The position numbers were made by a program, and so were the translations under genes. From positions 1,860,001-1,924,000 of the forward strand of contig NZ_QUMQ01000001.1 of NCBI RefSeq assembly GCF_003387075.1: a stretch of DNA of 64,000 nt. Reading direction: 5' to 3'. Every line of letters begins with the position of its first letter. Position 1 is the stretch's first letter. Source of the DNA: Asanoa ferruginea (GTDB lineage Bacteria; Actinomycetota; Actinomycetes; Mycobacteriales; Micromonosporaceae). The notes under the pieces are model-generated. The model was not told where the DNA came from and did not search any database. It was given only the letters and a program-made list of their open reading frames with translations. This document shows positions 61,281 through 64,000 of this stretch, piece by piece.

Positions 61281-62287
61281 GCCGACACCTCCGCGGGCTG
61301 GCGACGGGACAGCCGGGCGCGGAACGCCGGCGACTGCACGAGGCAGAGGACCACCACGACGACCGCCTTGAAGAGCAGGGTGACCTCGGGCGGGATGCCG
61401 ATCGTGTAGACCGTCGTGTCGAGCGTCTTGATCAGCAGGGCACCGACGACCGTGCCGGCGATGGAGAACCGGCCGCCGAGCAGCGAGGTGCCGCCGATCA
61501 CGACCGCGAGGATCGCGTCGAGCTCGATCAGCAGGCCGGCGTTGTTGCCGTCGGCGCTGGACACCGTCGAGCTGACCATCAGCCCGGCGACGCCGGCACA
61601 GACGGCGCAGGCCACGTACGCGATGATGATCAGCCGTCGGGACCTGATGCCGGCGAGCCGGCTGGCACCGGCGTTGCCGCCGACCGACTCGAGCAGCATG
61701 CCGAACGCGCTGCGCCGGATGACCAGCGCGACGGCCGCGACCAGGGCGGCGGCGATGATCACCGGCACCGGGATCGACGCCAGGAAGCCGGCGGCGATCG
61801 TCTTGTAGGGCGGCGAGTTGACGTTGATGATCTGGCCGTCGGTGATGAGCTGCGCGACGCCGCGGCCGGCGACCATCAGGATCAGCGTCGCGATGATCGG
61901 CTGGATGCCGACGACGCCGACCAGGAAGCCGTTCCACAACCCGAGCCCGGCGCAGAGCAGCAGCGCCAGCGCCACGGCGACCAGGACGCCGCCGACAGCG
62001 CCCTGGTCGTCGAGGCCGGCTATCTGCTGGCAGGCCAGCGCGCCGGAGATGGCCACGACGGCGCCGACGGACAGGTCGATGCCGCCGGTCGCGATCACCA
62101 ACGTCATGCCGAGCGCGACCAGCATCAGCGGCGAACCCTGCCGGAGGATGTCGATCAGGCTGCCGAAGAGGTGCCCGTCGCGAAGCTCGACGGAGAAGAA
62201 GCCCGGCTCGAAGATCAGGTTGCCGATCAGCAGGAGGGCCAGCATCGCGACCGGCCAGAAGAGCCGTTGCTTCATCAGGTTGGTCAT
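61277..62287 (-). CDS. Sugar ABC transporter permease (YtfT/RbsC-like)
   Basis: 336 residues. Signature [37 protein letters not shown], and ELDAILAVVIGGTSLLGGRF. Two different permease subunits, as here, are characteristic of the YtfT/YjfF-type carbohydrate importers. ATG 62287 overlaps the ATPase stop (ATGA). Confidence 0.88.
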   Translation of the reverse strand: MTNLMKQRLFWPVAMLALLLIGNLIFEPGFFSVELRDGHLFGSLIDILRQGSPLMLVALGMTLVIATGGIDLSVGAVVAISGALACQQIAGLDDQGAVGGVLVAVALALLLCAGLGLWNGFLVGVVGIQPIIATLILMVAGRGVAQLITDGQIINVNSPPYKTIAAGFLASIPVPVIIAAALVAAVALVIRRSAFGMLLESVGGNAGASRLAGIRSRRLIIIAYVACAVCAGVAGLMVSSTVSSADGNNAGLLIELDAILAVVIGGTSLLGGRFSIAGTVVGALLIKTLDTTVYTIGIPPEVTLLFKAVVVVVLCLVQSPAFRARLSRRQPAEVSA

Positions 62288-63810
62288 GCCGCGCCTCCAC
62301 TCGCGATGGCTTCCATCACCCGGTCGATGTCGAGACCGTCGGTGTTGTCGAGCTCGCTGACCAGCCGGCGGTCGCGGAGCACGGCGACCTTGTGGCTCAA
62401 CCGCAGCACCTCTTCCAGCTCGGCGGAGATGAACAGCACCGCCATGCCGCCGTCGGAAAGCTCGACGACGAGCCGCTGAATCTCGGCCTTGGCGCCGACG
62501 TCGATGCCCCGGGTCGGCTCGTCGAGGATCATCAGCTTGGGCTCGGTGATCAGCCACCGGGCCAGCAGCACCTTCTGCTGGTTGCCGCCGCTGAGGTTGC
62601 GCACCGGGATCTCCGGGTCGGCCGGCCGGATGTCGAGCGCCTTTATGTAGCGGGCCACCAACTCGTCCTGCTTGCCGCGCGGCACCGGGCGGGCCCAGCC
62701 ACGTTCGGCCTGTAGCGCGAGGATGATGTTCTCCCGCACCGTCAGCTCTTCGACCAGCCCGTCGGTGCGCCGGTTTTCCGGGCAGTAGGCGATGCCGTGC
62801 TTCATCGCGGTCTGCGGCCCGCGAAACGTGACGGGCGCGCCGTCGACCAGCACCTGGCCATGGTCGGCACGGTCGGCGCCGAACAGCAGCCGGGCAACCT
62901 CGGTGCGGCCGGAGCCCAGCAGGCCGGCCAGGCCGACCACCTCGCCCTTGTGGATGGCCAGCGTGAACGGTGCGATCGCGCCGGTGCGGCCCAGGTCGTC
63001 GGCGCTCAGCACCGGCGTGCCACGCTCCAGCACGGCGACCTCCCGTCGGGGCGCCTCCTCGATGTTCTCGAGCACCTCGAGCTCTTTGCCGATCATCGCC
63101 GCGACCAGGTCGAGCTGGCTCAGCTCGGCGGTGCGGTATTCGCCGACCAGGCGGCCGTTGCGCAGCACCGTCATCCGGTCGGCGATCTCGTAGACCTGGT
63201 CGAGGAAGTGGGTCACGAACAGGATCGCGATGCCCTCCTCCTTGAGCGCCCGCATCACCCGGAAGAGCTGGTCGACCTCGGACGCGTCGAGGCTGGAGGT
63301 GGGCTCGTCGAGCACGAGCACCTTGGCGTCGACGTCAAGAGCACGAGCGATGGCGACCATCTGTTGTACGGCGATCGAGTGGTCGCCGAGGTCGGAGGAG
63401 ACGTCGATGGTGAGCTGGAGCCGGGCGAGCAGCTCTTCGGCTCGGCGCCGCATCGCCGACCAACGAATCCGGCCGAACCGGGTGGGCGCGCGGCCGATCA
63501 GCACGTTCTCCGCGACGGACAGGTTGGGGCAGAGGTTGATCTCCTGGTAGACGGTGCTGATGCCGGCCTGCTGGGCCTGGTGCGGCCCGGAGAAGGCGAC
63601 CGGCGCGCCGCCGAGCGTGATGTCGCCCTGGTCGTGGTGGTAGGCGCCGGTGAGCACCTTGATCAGGGTCGACTTGCCCGCGCCGTTCTCACCCATCACG
63701 GCGTGCACTTCGCCCGGGAACAACCGCAGGTCGACGCCGTCGAGCGCGACGACGCCCGGGAACCGCTTGCCGATGCCGCGCATGACGAGCACGGGCTCCC
63801 TGTCGGACAT
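62284..63810 (-). CDS. Sugar ABC transporter ATP-binding protein (double ATPase)
   Basis: 508 residues with two nucleotide-binding halves, as for RbsA/AraG/YtfR. First: GENGAGKSTLIKVLTG, QQMVAIARALDVDAKVLVLDEP. Second (from about 265): a degenerate P-loop GLAGLLGSGRTEVARLL, and LSGGNQQKVLLARWL, LMILDEPTRGID. Only one half usually hydrolyses ATP; the second P-loop (GSGRTE) lacks the lysine. ATG 63810 follows AGGAGGGG. Between this and the binding-protein gene lies the hairpin at 63831-63866. Confidence 0.92.
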   Translation of the reverse strand: MSDREPVLVMRGIGKRFPGVVALDGVDLRLFPGEVHAVMGENGAGKSTLIKVLTGAYHHDQGDITLGGAPVAFSGPHQAQQAGISTVYQEINLCPNLSVAENVLIGRAPTRFGRIRWSAMRRRAEELLARLQLTIDVSSDLGDHSIAVQQMVAIARALDVDAKVLVLDEPTSSLDASEVDQLFRVMRALKEEGIAILFVTHFLDQVYEIADRMTVLRNGRLVGEYRTAELSQLDLVAAMIGKELEVLENIEEAPRREVAVLERGTPVLSADDLGRTGAIAPFTLAIHKGEVVGLAGLLGSGRTEVARLLFGADRADHGQVLVDGAPVTFRGPQTAMKHGIAYCPENRRTDGLVEELTVRENIILALQAERGWARPVPRGKQDELVARYIKALDIRPADPEIPVRNLSGGNQQKVLLARWLITEPKLMILDEPTRGIDVGAKAEIQRLVVELSDGGMAVLFISAELEEVLRLSHKVAVLRDRRLVSELDNTDGLDIDRVMEAIASGGAA

Positions 63811-63830
63811 GGCCCCTCCTGTGTGGCGGG

Positions 63831-63866
63831 CGGCGCGGCCCCCGGTTTTCACCGGGAGCCGCGCCG
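63831..63866 (-). terminator. Intercistronic hairpin after binding-protein gene
   Basis: Arms CGGCGCGGC-C-CCCGGT (63831-63846) and ACCGGG-A-GCCGCGCCG (63851-63866) form a 15-bp stem with one C-A mismatch and loop TTTC. Within an operon such hairpins stabilise the upstream binding-protein mRNA or partly terminate, giving more binding protein than membrane subunits. Confidence 0.7.
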
Positions 63867-63873
63867 ATCGGAC

Positions 63874-64000
63874 TCAGTACTTGCGCTCGGGCAGGGCGGC
63901 CTTGGCCTGGTCCTGCGTGAACGTGGTTTCCTCGGTCAGCACCCGGGTCGGGATCGTCTCGCCGGCCAGGACCTTCTTGGTCAGGTCCATGAGCTGTGGG
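63874..64000 (-). CDS. Sugar-binding protein (C-terminal part only)
   Basis: Only the last 41 residues are present, the rest lies beyond the right edge. They read PQLMDLTKKVLAGETIPTRV, LTEETTFTQDQAKAALPERKY, which is the end of a YtfQ/RbsB-type periplasmic sugar-binding protein. It is first in the operon; given araA and araB downstream, an arabinose-type sugar is the likely ligand. Confidence 0.8.
   Translation of the reverse strand, partial: PQLMDLTKKVLAGETIPTRVLTEETTFTQDQAKAALPERKY

Overview
The window is very GC-rich DNA (third codon positions nearly all G or C) with dense, often ATGA-overlapping genes. The gene families point to an actinomycete, most plausibly of the Micromonosporaceae: a CU044_5270-family protein, a SigE-type ECF sigma factor, a SigB/SigF-type sigma factor, DUF5996, a VC0807-family protein, an F420-type luciferase-like oxidoreductase and an FxSxx-COOH-system TPR protein. 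Many genes have a TANNNT-like -10 element about 6 nt before the start codon, so leaderless transcripts look common. No rRNA, tRNA, CRISPR array, insertion sequence or prophage gene was recognised. The taxonomic call is an inference from gene content.

Layout. 1-8.7 kb: a CU044_5270-family protein (cut at the left edge), benzoylformate decarboxylase, an ECF sigma factor with a membrane partner, a PdxH-like oxidase and methyltransferase divergent from a MerR-peroxiredoxin fusion, small surface proteins, a GC-rich tandem repeat, and a winged-helix regulator paired with a membrane protein. 8.8-18 kb: a secreted FGE-sulfatase-fold protein, a frameshifted fascin-like secreted protein, an rtcB-prfH ribosome-repair pair, two CBS-domain membrane proteins and an ABC exporter. 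18-34 kb: a 1591-residue secreted ThuA/sugar dehydrogenase/GH99 protein, a SigF-type sigma factor, two intact fascin-like secreted proteins, DUF5996, a PadR regulator with a membrane partner, an MTHFR-like protein and a double alpha/beta-hydrolase. 34-42 kb: acyl-CoA synthetase, MMPL transporter, ATP-dependent DNA ligase, a 20-bp tandem repeat, an LLM oxidoreductase and a MerR regulator fused to a DNA-polymerase-III beta-clamp-like domain.

42-57 kb is the most unusual part. A three-gene operon (membrane protein and two P-loop NTPases) runs into a second operon on the opposite strand: a small peptide gene, a 1235-residue ParA-like/TIR-like/NB-ARC/TPR protein of the FxSxx-COOH type, and an unknown protein. 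A divergent HExxH peptide-hydroxylase-type gene shares the peptide gene's control region and meets, tail to tail, a TelA / solute-binding / XpaC-like / VWA operon. The peptide resembles FxsA precursors in its leader but ends in a different core, and no radical-SAM gene is nearby. This looks like a variant ribosomal-peptide-modification locus.

57-64 kb is a sugar operon on the minus strand: binding protein (cut at the right edge), ATPase, two permeases, ribulokinase (araB, frameshifted as given) and L-arabinose isomerase (araA). Together these would import an arabinose-type sugar, isomerise it to L-ribulose and phosphorylate it; araD is not in the window.
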